A stretch of DNA of 64,000 bases, taken from assembly GCA_005502445.1 (NCBI GenBank), contig SCPB01000002.1:1-64000 (forward strand), in the 5' to 3' direction. The notes below the pieces were generated by a model. It did no database searches. It was not told where the DNA came from and was given only the letters and a program-made list of their open reading frames with translations. The stretch is from Microbacteriaceae bacterium X2B. Lineage in GTDB: Bacteria > Actinomycetota > Actinomycetes > Actinomycetales > Microbacteriaceae. Positions 57,324-64,000 of the stretch are shown here, piece by piece. A program made the position numbers and the translations under genes. Numbering within the stretch: the first letter of the stretch is position 1; every line of letters begins with the position of its first letter.

Positions 57324-58274
57324 CTCGTTGAGCTGCACGCCCGCACCCGTGCGGGGCAGCACCTCGACTGCTCCGGTGACCGAGTTGCGCCGGAACAGCA
57401 GCCCGGCCACTCCCGAGAGCTGCGCCGCCTTCACGGTGCGCGGCCGGTCATCCTCGTCGACGGTGCCGTCGAGCACGACGACCTTCGTGCCGGCCGTGAC
57501 GTAGAGCCCCGCCTCGACCACCGAGTCGTCGCCGATCGAGATGCCGATTCCCGAGTTCGCGCCGAGCAGCGCCCGCGCGCCGATCGACACGCGGTGGCTG
57601 CCGCCGCCCGAGAGCGTGCCCATGATCGAGGCTCCGCCGCCGATGTCGCTGCCGTCGCCGACCACGACGCCCTGGCTGATGCGACCCTCGACCATCGAGG
57701 CGCCGAGGGTTCCGGCGTTGAAGTTCACGAAGCCCTCGTGCATGACGGTCGTGCCGGGCGAGAGGTAGGCGCCGAGGCGCACGCGCGAGGCGTCGGCGAT
57801 GCGCACGCGCGGCGGGGTGACGTAGTCCAGCAGCCGCGGGAACTTGTCGATGCCGAGCGGCGAGACGCCCGAGCGCTGGAGCGCGGGCCGGTGCGCGTCG
57901 AAGTCGTCGGGGTGCACGGGCCCGGCGGTCGTCCACATGACGATCGGCAGATACCCGAAGACGCCGTCGAGGCTGAGCGAATTGGGGCGGACGAGGCGGT
58001 GCGAGAGCAGGTGCAGCCGCAAGTACGCGTCGGGCGTGGATGCGGGGGCCGCCGACAGGTCGATCTCGACCGTGCGGGCCTCCAGCCTCACCCCTCGCCG
58101 CGGGTCGTCCGCTTCGAGATGCTCGATCTCGGCCGGCACGATGTGCGGGTCGCGGCCCTCGGGCAGCGTGCCGAGCGCGGGGGAGGGGAACCACGTGTCG
58201 AGCACCTCGCCGTCGGCGAGGCGGACGGTGGCGAGGCCGTAGCCCCAGGCGTGCGTGAGCGGGCTGTCGGGCAT
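57309..58274 (-). CDS. dapD: tetrahydrodipicolinate N-succinyltransferase
   Basis: 321 residues, actinobacterial type. The C-terminal half is a left-handed beta-helix of hexapeptide repeats ([60 protein letters not shown]). It transfers succinate from succinyl-CoA in lysine/diaminopimelate synthesis. TAGCCT 6 nt before ATG marks a leaderless start. Confidence 0.94.
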   Translation of the reverse strand: MPDSPLTHAWGYGLATVRLADGEVLDTWFPSPALGTLPEGRDPHIVPAEIEHLEADDPRRGVRLEARTVEIDLSAAPASTPDAYLRLHLLSHRLVRPNSLSLDGVFGYLPIVMWTTAGPVHPDDFDAHRPALQRSGVSPLGIDKFPRLLDYVTPPRVRIADASRVRLGAYLSPGTTVMHEGFVNFNAGTLGASMVEGRISQGVVVGDGSDIGGGASIMGTLSGGGSHRVSIGARALLGANSGIGISIGDDSVVEAGLYVTAGTKVVVLDGTVDEDDRPRTVKAAQLSGVAGLLFRRNSVTGAVEVLPRTGAGVQLNEALHA

Positions 58275-58280
58275 GGATCC

Positions 58281-58306
58281 AGGCTACCCGCGCCGCGAAC
58301 TAGGCT
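58281..58306. promoter_or_regulatory. face-to-face leaderless promoters of dapD and dapE
   Basis: TAGCCT on the minus strand (58286-58281) lies 6 nt before dapD ATG; TAGGCT on the plus strand (58301-58306) lies 7 nt before dapE ATG. The two -10 boxes are only 14 bp apart, so the two polymerases must overlap. Confidence 0.6.
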
Positions 58307-58313
58307 CGTGCCG

Positions 58314-59462
58314 ATGAACGCGCAGCCGATCGACGCCCAGCCGCTGGACGCCCAGCCCCTGACCGCCCAGCCCCTGGCCCCCGACCTCCTCGACGACGTC
58401 GTCGCGCTCACCGCGGCGCTGTGCGACATCCCGAGCGTCTCTGCCGACGAGCGCGCGCTCGCCGACACGATCGAGGCGACCCTGCGCACGCACGCCCCGC
58501 ATCTCGAGCTCATCCGCGACGGCGACGCGATCGTCGCGCGCACGAGCCTCGGCCGCGCCGAGCGCGTCGTCATCGCCGGCCACATCGACACGGTGCCGAT
58601 CAACGACAACCTGCCGACCCGCCGCAGCGTCGACGACGGCGTCGACACCCTTTGGGGCCGCGGCACGGTCGACATGAAGGGCGGCTGCGCGGTGCTCCTC
58701 GCGCTTGCCGTGCAGCTGACCGACCCCGCCTACGACATCACCTGGGTCTGGTACGACCACGAGGAGGTCGCGAGCGAGCTCAACGGCCTCGGCCGCCTCG
58801 CCCGCACGCGCCCCGAGCTGCTCGAGGGCGACTTCGCGATCCTCGGCGAGCCGAGCAACGCGGGCATCGAGGGCGGCTGCAACGGCACCCTGCGCCTCGA
58901 GCTCAGCACGACGGGCCGCCGCGCGCACTCGGCCCGCTCGTGGATGGGCGTGAACGCCGTCCACGCACTCGCCCCCATCCTCGAGCGCCTCGCGGCCTAC
59001 GAGCCCGCGACCGTGACGGTCGACGGCCTCGACTACCGCGAGGGTCTCAACGCGGTCGGCGTGAGCGGCGGCGTCGCCGGCAACGTCATCCCCGACTCGG
59101 CGACCGTGACCGTCAACTACCGCTTCGCCCCCTCCACGTCGCTCGCCGAGGCCGAGCAGCACGTGCGCGACCTCGTGGCCGATCTCGACCCGGCCGTCGC
59201 GGTCGTCGTCACCGACGCGGCGGCGGGCGCCCGCCCCGGTCTGGATGCCCCGCTCGCGCAGCGCTTCGTCCAGGCCGTCGGCGCCGAGCCCGCCCCCAAG
59301 TACGGCTGGACGGACGTCGCGCGCTTCAGCGAGCTCGGCATCCCGGCCGTCAACTACGGCCCCGGCGACCCGTCGCTCGCCCACACCGACGACGAGCGCG
59401 TGCCCGTCGAGCAGATCCTCGCCTGCGAGCGCGGGCTCCGGGCGTGGCTGACGCGCGACTGA
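58314..59462 (+). CDS. dapE: succinyl-diaminopimelate desuccinylase
   Basis: 382-residue M20 metallopeptidase-family enzyme. Metal ligands and catalytic residues are in [29 protein letters not shown] and [10 protein letters not shown]. Residues 2-22 are an in-frame pentapeptide repeat ([20 protein letters not shown]) not found in the core fold. Divergent from dapD with a shared compact promoter region. Confidence 0.93.
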   Translation: MNAQPIDAQPLDAQPLTAQPLAPDLLDDVVALTAALCDIPSVSADERALADTIEATLRTHAPHLELIRDGDAIVARTSLGRAERVVIAGHIDTVPINDNLPTRRSVDDGVDTLWGRGTVDMKGGCAVLLALAVQLTDPAYDITWVWYDHEEVASELNGLGRLARTRPELLEGDFAILGEPSNAGIEGGCNGTLRLELSTTGRRAHSARSWMGVNAVHALAPILERLAAYEPATVTVDGLDYREGLNAVGVSGGVAGNVIPDSATVTVNYRFAPSTSLAEAEQHVRDLVADLDPAVAVVVTDAAAGARPGLDAPLAQRFVQAVGAEPAPKYGWTDVARFSELGIPAVNYGPGDPSLAHTDDERVPVEQILACERGLRAWLTRD

Positions 59463-60706
59463 GCCCGCCCGCCGCGAGCGGGCCGCGCAGCGCCGTCGGG
59501 CGACTGCGGGATGCCGCGGCGCGAGTTCCGTGGTGGGTCGCGGTGATCGCGATCTACAGCGCGTCGCGGCTGGTGACCACGGGCATCCTGATGTCGTTCG
59601 CGGCGCGCCAGGAGGCGAACGCCTGGACGGCCGCGCGCCCCGGCTACGGCGACTTCGCTCGCCTGTGGGACGGCCACTGGTACTACATCATCGCCGTGTC
59701 GGGCTACCCCGATGCGATCCCGCGCGACGCCTCGGGGCTGGCCCTCGAGAACGCCTTCGCTTTCATGCCCGTCTACCCCTTCCTCGTGCGCACGATCATG
59801 CTCGCGAGCGGCCTCGACTTCGCGACCGCGGCGGTCACGGTATCGGCCGTCGCGGGCGGCGCGGCCGCACTGCTGTTCCACCGGCTCATGCGGGTGTGGC
59901 TCGCGCGCGGCGCGGCGCTGCTCGCGACGACCCTGTTCTGCGTCGCCCCGCTGTCGCCGATCTACCAGGTGGCGTACGCCGAGTCGCTGCAGCTCGTACT
60001 GCTGCTCGCCGCTCTGCTGCTGCTCATCGAGCGCTGGTTCGTGCCGCTGGCGTTCGTCGTCACGGCGATGGCGCTCACCCGCCCGAGCGGCCTCGCCTTC
60101 GCCCTCGCGCTCGCGCTGTACGCCGTGTGGCGCTGGTCACGGCGCGCGATCGATCCCTTTCCGCCGCGCGAGCGGCTCACCGTCGTGGTCGTCACGGCCG
60201 TCGCGGGCCTCGCGGGCCTCGCATGGCCGGGCATCGTGGCGCTCGCGACCGGCGATCTCACCGGCTACGTCGACACCGAGCTCGCCTGGCGCCGCCCCTA
60301 CCTCGGCCCCGTCGAGCTCATGCCCTTCACGGCATGGTGGCAGGGAGCCCAGTGGTGGCTCGGCGACGTGCGGGGGCCCGTGCTGCTCGGGGTCGTGCTC
60401 GCGGCGGCGGCCGCGTCGTTCGCGCTCCCGGCGATGCGACGGATGCCCGTCGAGCTGCGCTGCTGGATCGTCGCCTACGCGGTCTACCTCCTCGCCGTCT
60501 TCTTCCCGCAGTCGAGCACCTTCCGACTGCTCGTGCCGCTCGCGCCGCTGCTCGGGGCGGTGGCAGCGGGTGCGCTCTCACCCCGGTGGCCGCGCGGGGT
60601 GCGGATCGCTCTCGCGGTCGCGCTGGTCGTGGCCTCGGTCGCGGCGCAGGCCGGCTGGGTGCACATCGCCTGGTGGGTCGACGGCTACGACTGGACGCCG
60701 CCGTGA
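59444..60706 (+). CDS. PIG-V-like integral membrane mannosyltransferase
   Basis: 420 residues from GTG 59444, overlapping dapE by 19 bp; the start is uncertain. Ten or so helices with the extracytoplasmic loop [16 protein letters not shown] (acidic catalytic-site region of GT-C enzymes) and [11 protein letters not shown], both typical of PIG-V-type polyprenyl-phosphate-mannose-dependent mannosyltransferases. Probably glycosylates lipids or proteins at the outer face of the membrane. Confidence 0.78.
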   Translation: MADARLSPPAASGPRSAVGRLRDAAARVPWWVAVIAIYSASRLVTTGILMSFAARQEANAWTAARPGYGDFARLWDGHWYYIIAVSGYPDAIPRDASGLALENAFAFMPVYPFLVRTIMLASGLDFATAAVTVSAVAGGAAALLFHRLMRVWLARGAALLATTLFCVAPLSPIYQVAYAESLQLVLLLAALLLLIERWFVPLAFVVTAMALTRPSGLAFALALALYAVWRWSRRAIDPFPPRERLTVVVVTAVAGLAGLAWPGIVALATGDLTGYVDTELAWRRPYLGPVELMPFTAWWQGAQWWLGDVRGPVLLGVVLAAAAASFALPAMRRMPVELRCWIVAYAVYLLAVFFPQSSTFRLLVPLAPLLGAVAAGALSPRWPRGVRIALAVALVVASVAAQAGWVHIAWWVDGYDWTPP

Positions 60707-60812
60707 GCGGCGGCGGCCCGTCGTCATCCTGCCCCGATGCCGGCCGATTTAGCCGATGACGGCGCGTACGGGATAATGAGGGCAGAGCTTTCATCGAAAG
60801 GGGAGACCGCAT

Positions 60813-60980
60813 ATGGCCGCCATGAAGCCGAGAACCGGCGACGGACCGATGGAGGCTGTCAAGGAGGGGCGCTTGATCATCGTGCGCGTTCCGCTCGAGG
60901 GCGGCGGCCGCTTGGTCGTCTCCGTCAACGACGACGAGGCCAAAGAGCTGCACGACGCGCTCGCAGCGGCGATCTCCTGA
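60813..60980 (+). CDS. DUF3117 family protein
   Basis: 55 residues, near-invariant in actinobacteria: MAAMKPRTGDGPMEA, RLIIVRVPLEGGGRLVV and SVNDDEAKELHDAL. GGGGAG ribosome-binding site. A GGATAAT -10 candidate lies near 60772. Function is unknown. Followed by a strong terminator. Confidence 0.92.
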   Translation: MAAMKPRTGDGPMEAVKEGRLIIVRVPLEGGGRLVVSVNDDEAKELHDALAAAIS

Positions 60981-60999
60981 CGACAGCACCCGATGCGTG

Positions 61000-61033
61000 A
61001 ACGGGGTCGAGCCTTCGGGCTCGGCCCCGTTTC
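61000..61033 (+). terminator. terminator of the DUF3117 gene
   Basis: 14-bp stem AACGGGGTCGAGCC / GGCTCGGCCCCGTT with a TTCG tetraloop, followed by TTC. One G-U pair. Confidence 0.8.
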
Positions 61034-61053
61034 ACCTTTCGGGCGGTGCGACT

Positions 61054-61686
61054 CTACGCGGCGCGCTTGACGATCTGCAGCAGTCCGTCGCCGACGGACG
61101 ACAGGGCGACGTGCACGGCGCTCGAGCCCGCGAGCTCGCTGATCACGGAGCGGAACTCGCGCGTCGAGGCCTCGCGCTTGGCGGGGTCGGCGACGGTGTC
61201 GCGCCAGAGGGCGTGCGGCATGAGCACGATGCCGCCGACGCGCACGAGGCGCAGCGCGTGCTCGAGATACTCCAGCAGCCCCGTCACGTCGGCGTCGACG
61301 AGCACGACGTCGTAGCTCGACTCGTTCATGCGCGGCAGCACCTCGACGGCCGCTCCGGTGATCATGCGCACCTTCGCCGTCACGTGCCCGGCCTCGGTGA
61401 AGAACCGCCGTGCGTTCTGCTGGTGCTCGGCCTCGAGGTCGATGGTCGTGAGGTGCGCGTTCGGCGCGCCCCGGAGCATCCACAGGCCGCTGACGCCCAG
61501 CCCGGTGCCGATCTCGATGATCGCCTGCGCGTCGACGGCGGCGGTCGCGACGGCGAGGTGCGCACCGGTCGCGGCGCTCACGGGCTCCACGCCCTGCTCG
61601 AGCGAGTGGGCGCGGGCGGCGGCGATCTCGTCGGGTTCGACCGTCGCCTCTTCGACGAACTTCCACGACAGTTCCTTGCTGGCCAC
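61054..61686 (-). CDS. SAM-dependent O-methyltransferase
   Basis: 210 residues from GTG 61686 (GGGAGGG ribosome-binding site). Class I methyltransferase of the caffeoyl-CoA/catechol type: IIEIGTGLGVSGLWM binds SAM, DLEAEHQQNARRFF follows, and DVVLVDADVTG is the metal-binding region. Substrate unknown. A related gene neighbours tatB in other actinobacteria. Confidence 0.87.
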   Translation of the reverse strand: MASKELSWKFVEEATVEPDEIAAARAHSLEQGVEPVSAATGAHLAVATAAVDAQAIIEIGTGLGVSGLWMLRGAPNAHLTTIDLEAEHQQNARRFFTEAGHVTAKVRMITGAAVEVLPRMNESSYDVVLVDADVTGLLEYLEHALRLVRVGGIVLMPHALWRDTVADPAKREASTREFRSVISELAGSSAVHVALSSVGDGLLQIVKRAA

Positions 61687-61737
61687 GAACCCTCCCTCTC
61701 GCAGACAGCCTAGGGGCGGCGCTCCGCTTCGCCCGGC

Positions 61738-61743
61738 TATTCT
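61738..61743 (+). promoter_or_regulatory. -10 element TATTCT of a leaderless promoter for tatB
   Basis: TATTCT ends 6 nt before GTG 61750, which therefore is favoured over the GTG at 61744. Confidence 0.5.
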
Positions 61744-61749
61744 GTGCGG

Positions 61750-62148
61750 GTGTCCTTCGGCCTGACGTTCGAGAAGCTGCTCCTGATCGGGCTCATCGCC
61801 GTCTTCCTCATCGGTCCCGACCGGCTGCCCGGTTACGCCGCGCAGTTCGCCCGCCTCATCCGCTCGCTGCGCGACATGGCCAATGGCGCGAAGGACCGCA
61901 TGCGCGAGGAGATGGGGCCCGACTTCGACGACGTCGACTGGAAGAAGCTCGACCCGCGCCAGTACGACCCGCGGCGCATCATCCGCGAGGCGCTGCTCGA
62001 CGATGAGGCGCCGACGACGCCGGGTACGGCCGCGGGGGGCTCCGCCGACGCGACGGCCGGCGCGCCCGAGAGGGAGTCGGCCTACGCGCAACGCCAGCGA
62101 CTGCTGCGGGAGGGCGCGGCCGCCCCCTTCGACGGCGAGGCGACCTAG
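61750..62148 (+). CDS. tatB: Sec-independent (Tat) translocase subunit TatB
   Basis: 132 residues: one N-terminal helix (LTFEKLLLIGLIAVFLIGPDRLP), with the FxLIGPxxLP hinge, then an amphipathic helix and a long charged tail (DDVDWKKLDPRQYDPRRIIREALLDD, a pattern seen in actinobacterial TatB). Acts with TatC in binding twin-arginine signal peptides. Confidence 0.88.
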   Translation: MSFGLTFEKLLLIGLIAVFLIGPDRLPGYAAQFARLIRSLRDMANGAKDRMREEMGPDFDDVDWKKLDPRQYDPRRIIREALLDDEAPTTPGTAAGGSADATAGAPERESAYAQRQRLLREGAAAPFDGEAT

Positions 62149-62284
62149 CGGGTGAAGCCCAGCCCCGGAGCGGTGCGACCGCGGTAGAGCGCTCTCGGCG
62201 TCTCAACCGAGCATAAGTGGCGGTCAAACCATCGCGTGACGCTTTATGATAATCATGATGAGCGTTGCAAACGGAGTTACAAAC

Positions 62285-63430
62285 ATGTTGTTCCAGGCGC
62301 CTCAACTCGACGACCGCGAACTGAACGTGCTGGAGCAGATCGGCGCGCTCAAAAAGTCCCTCCGTTGGCAGCTCTACGAACCGCGCAGATGGTCGGGGGC
62401 GCTTCGCCGGATGGCGTTCGCGCGGAACATCCAGGGCTCGAACAGCATCGAGGGCTATGAGGCCGCCCTCGATGACGCGGCCGCTGTGGCACTCGGCGAA
62501 GAGCCGCTGGACGCGACAACCGAGACTCGGCTCGCTCTTGAGGGCTACCGAAACGCTATGACATACGTACTGCAAGTGGTACAGGAGCCCGATCTCGTCA
62601 TCTCTGAGGACTTGGTCAAGAGCCTTCACTTCATGATGACGAGCTACGACCTCAAGAACCGCCCGGGGCGCTGGCGAGTCGGCCAGATATTCGTCCGGAA
62701 CGACCGCACGGGCGACATCGTGCATGAGGGGGTCGACATCGAGCGAGTACCGGAACTGATGTCGGCCCTCATCACGTCGATGAATGGTGGCGCCGGCGAC
62801 GCCGTCGTCCGCGCGGCGATGGCTCACCTGAACCTCGTCATGATCCACCCCTTCCGCGACGGCAACGGCCGGATGGCTCGCTGTCTGCAAAGCCTCGTGC
62901 TCGCAGCCGATGGCACGCTCGCGCCGGTGTTCATGAGCGTTGAGGAATACCTCGGACGGAACACGCAGGATTACTACGACGTGCTCGGCGATGTCGGTGG
63001 CGGTGGTTGGCAGCCTGAACGTGATGCGCGCCCCTGGATTCGCTTCATGTTGACGGCTCATCTCAAGCAAGCGATCACGCTGCAGCGTCGAGTGCGTGCG
63101 AGTGAGCAGGTATGGTCTGAGCTCGAGCGGCTCACTCAGGACCGTCGCGTTCCCGAACGCACTCTTCCGGCCTTGTTCGATGCCGTTTTCGGATATCGCG
63201 TGCGAAGGGCGACTTACATGGCGGCTCTCGAGGACAGCGATGTTGTTGTTTCGGAGCAGACCGCGACGCGCGACTTCAAGGCCTTGGTCGACGCTGGTCT
63301 GCTCGAGCCACACGGCGACAAGCGCGGTCGCTACTACACAGGTGCTGGACCGTTGACCGATATCCGCGAGCGCGTGCACGAGACGAGGGCGCCGAAGGAC
63401 CGATCGGATCCATTCGCCGACGCCGGGTAG
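62285..63430 (+). CDS. Fic-domain protein (AMP-transferase type)
   Basis: 381 residues from ATG 62285 with GGAG upstream; the earlier ATG 62246 lies within a TATGAT -10 candidate (62245-62250) and is unlikely to be in the mRNA. N-terminal helix bundle with the inhibitory-type helix region (RNIQGSNSIEGYEAAL), the Fic core HPFRDGNGRMAR with catalytic His, and a C-terminal winged-helix (VVSEQTATRDFKALVDAGLLEPHG). Fic enzymes mostly AMPylate proteins. Codon choice is looser and more AT-rich than in neighbours, suggesting acquisition. Confidence 0.87.
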   Translation: MLFQAPQLDDRELNVLEQIGALKKSLRWQLYEPRRWSGALRRMAFARNIQGSNSIEGYEAALDDAAAVALGEEPLDATTETRLALEGYRNAMTYVLQVVQEPDLVISEDLVKSLHFMMTSYDLKNRPGRWRVGQIFVRNDRTGDIVHEGVDIERVPELMSALITSMNGGAGDAVVRAAMAHLNLVMIHPFRDGNGRMARCLQSLVLAADGTLAPVFMSVEEYLGRNTQDYYDVLGDVGGGGWQPERDARPWIRFMLTAHLKQAITLQRRVRASEQVWSELERLTQDRRVPERTLPALFDAVFGYRVRRATYMAALEDSDVVVSEQTATRDFKALVDAGLLEPHGDKRGRYYTGAGPLTDIRERVHETRAPKDRSDPFADAG

Positions 63431-63463
63431 TGGCCGAGCGCCCCGCCTGGTTCTGCAGCGCCC

Positions 63464-64000
63464 CTACGGCGTGCGGTAGCGCGCCGAGACGAGTTCGGCC
63501 TCGTGCTGCAGCAGTTCGACGACGCGCCGCACGCTCGGGCGCTCGGCGCGGTCGGATCGCATGAGCACCGAGATCTGCCGCTCCGCCCGGATGCCCGCGA
63601 TGGGGCGGGTGATGAGCCCGTCGCCGTGGCTGCGCGTGGTGTACCGCGGCAGGATGGCGATGCCGACGCCCGCCGCGACGAGCGCCTCGACGATGAGGTT
63701 GTCCATGACGCGCTGCACGATGCGCGGGGCCCGCCCCGAGGCTGCCGCGAGCATGTCGTGCACGCGGTCGTACGGGTAGCCGACCGGCGCGCCGATCCAG
63801 GCCTCCTCGGCGACGTCGCCCGGCCGGATGGCCGCTTTCGCGGCGAGGGGATGCCCGACCGGCAGGGCGATGTCGAACGGCTCGCTCATGAGGTGTTCGG
63901 TCCGCAATCCCCGCTCGCGCCAGTGCGGCGGAACCCCTTGGGAGTCGGCGATCACGACGTCGTAGTCGGGGGTCAGGCTCGCGAAGTCGGGCAGGGCGAG
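63464..64000 (-). CDS. LysR-family transcriptional regulator, 5' end outside the window
   Basis: The last 179 or so residues of a LysR-type effector-binding domain, open to the window edge. The frame continues past the first ATG (63955) to base 64000 (LALPDFASLTPDYDVVIADS), so that ATG is internal. Seen: ALPVGHPLAAKAAIRPGDVAEEAWIG, VEALVAAGVGIAILPR. The DNA-binding part and target genes are outside. Confidence 0.85.
   Translation of the reverse strand, partial: LALPDFASLTPDYDVVIADSQGVPPHWRERGLRTEHLMSEPFDIALPVGHPLAAKAAIRPGDVAEEAWIGAPVGYPYDRVHDMLAAASGRAPRIVQRVMDNLIVEALVAAGVGIAILPRYTTRSHGDGLITRPIAGIRAERQISVLMRSDRAERPSVRRVVELLQHEAELVSARYRTP

Overview
This is GC-rich chromosomal DNA from an actinobacterium, most likely a member of the Microbacteriaceae. 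The evidence is the WhiB1-type regulator with its four Fe-S cysteines, a PdtaS-type histidine kinase, a 55-residue DUF3117 protein, a MoaC-MoaB fusion, trehalose synthesis by OtsA/OtsB, and a recurring promoter signature in which a TANNNT -10 box lies 6-7 nt before the start codon (leaderless transcripts). Genus and species cannot be read from the sequence. Almost the whole window looks like ordinary core genome, with a few clearly foreign or rearranged patches.

Layout. 1-4.1 kb: a ParA/MinD-type ATPase (start outside the window), PdtaS kinase, WhiB1, a small membrane protein, Bcp peroxiredoxin and tRNA-Lys(CTT). 4.07-5.82 kb: a decayed element integrated in tRNA-Lys, bounded by a 90-bp direct repeat, carrying a RelE/Phd-type toxin-antitoxin pair and an IS3 transposase remnant. 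5.7-9.4 kb: a HutC-type GntR regulator divergent from a membrane thiol-redox pair (DsbA-like, CcdA), a DsrE-like gene with a damaged 3' end next to a large hairpin, and a LysE-type exporter. 9.4-12.4 kb: a probable DtxR/IdeR iron box in front of a 908-residue adenylation-carrier-acyltransferase fusion. 12.2-19.5 kb: a catabolic cluster (ethanolamine-type permease, glutamine-synthetase-like ligase, class I amidotransferase hydrolase, aldehyde dehydrogenase, SDR, GntR) that fits gamma-glutamylation-based ethanolamine use.

19.5-29.2 kb: a TIM-barrel isomerase-like gene, a helically phased 21-bp repeat, otsA-otsB, and a six-gene Mrp Na+/H+ antiporter operon whose genes overlap by 1-4 nt. 29.2-34.4 kb: ilvD-ilvB-ilvN-ilvC. 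34.4-49.1 kb: repeats and hairpins, a DUF1353 protein, a large secreted lamin-tail phosphoesterase, molybdenum-cofactor genes (moaD, moaE, moaCB, moeZ) around a membrane sulfite-oxidase-family protein, and a TPP-riboswitch-controlled thiC-thiM-thiE-thiD operon. 49.2-57 kb: serA, leuB, ilvE, ferredoxin, dapC, gltA. 57-64 kb: a repeat tract, divergent leaderless dapD/dapE, a PIG-V-like mannosyltransferase, DUF3117, an O-methyltransferase, TatB, a Fic-domain protein and a LysR regulator cut by the window edge.

Working together: the ilv, leu, ser and dap genes supply branched-chain amino acids, serine and lysine/diaminopimelate. The moa/moe genes mature the cofactor that the adjacent sulfite-oxidase-family enzyme would need. 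The 12.6-19.5 kb cluster is a self-contained uptake, catabolism and regulation module. The iron-box fusion gene is the least conventional locus.
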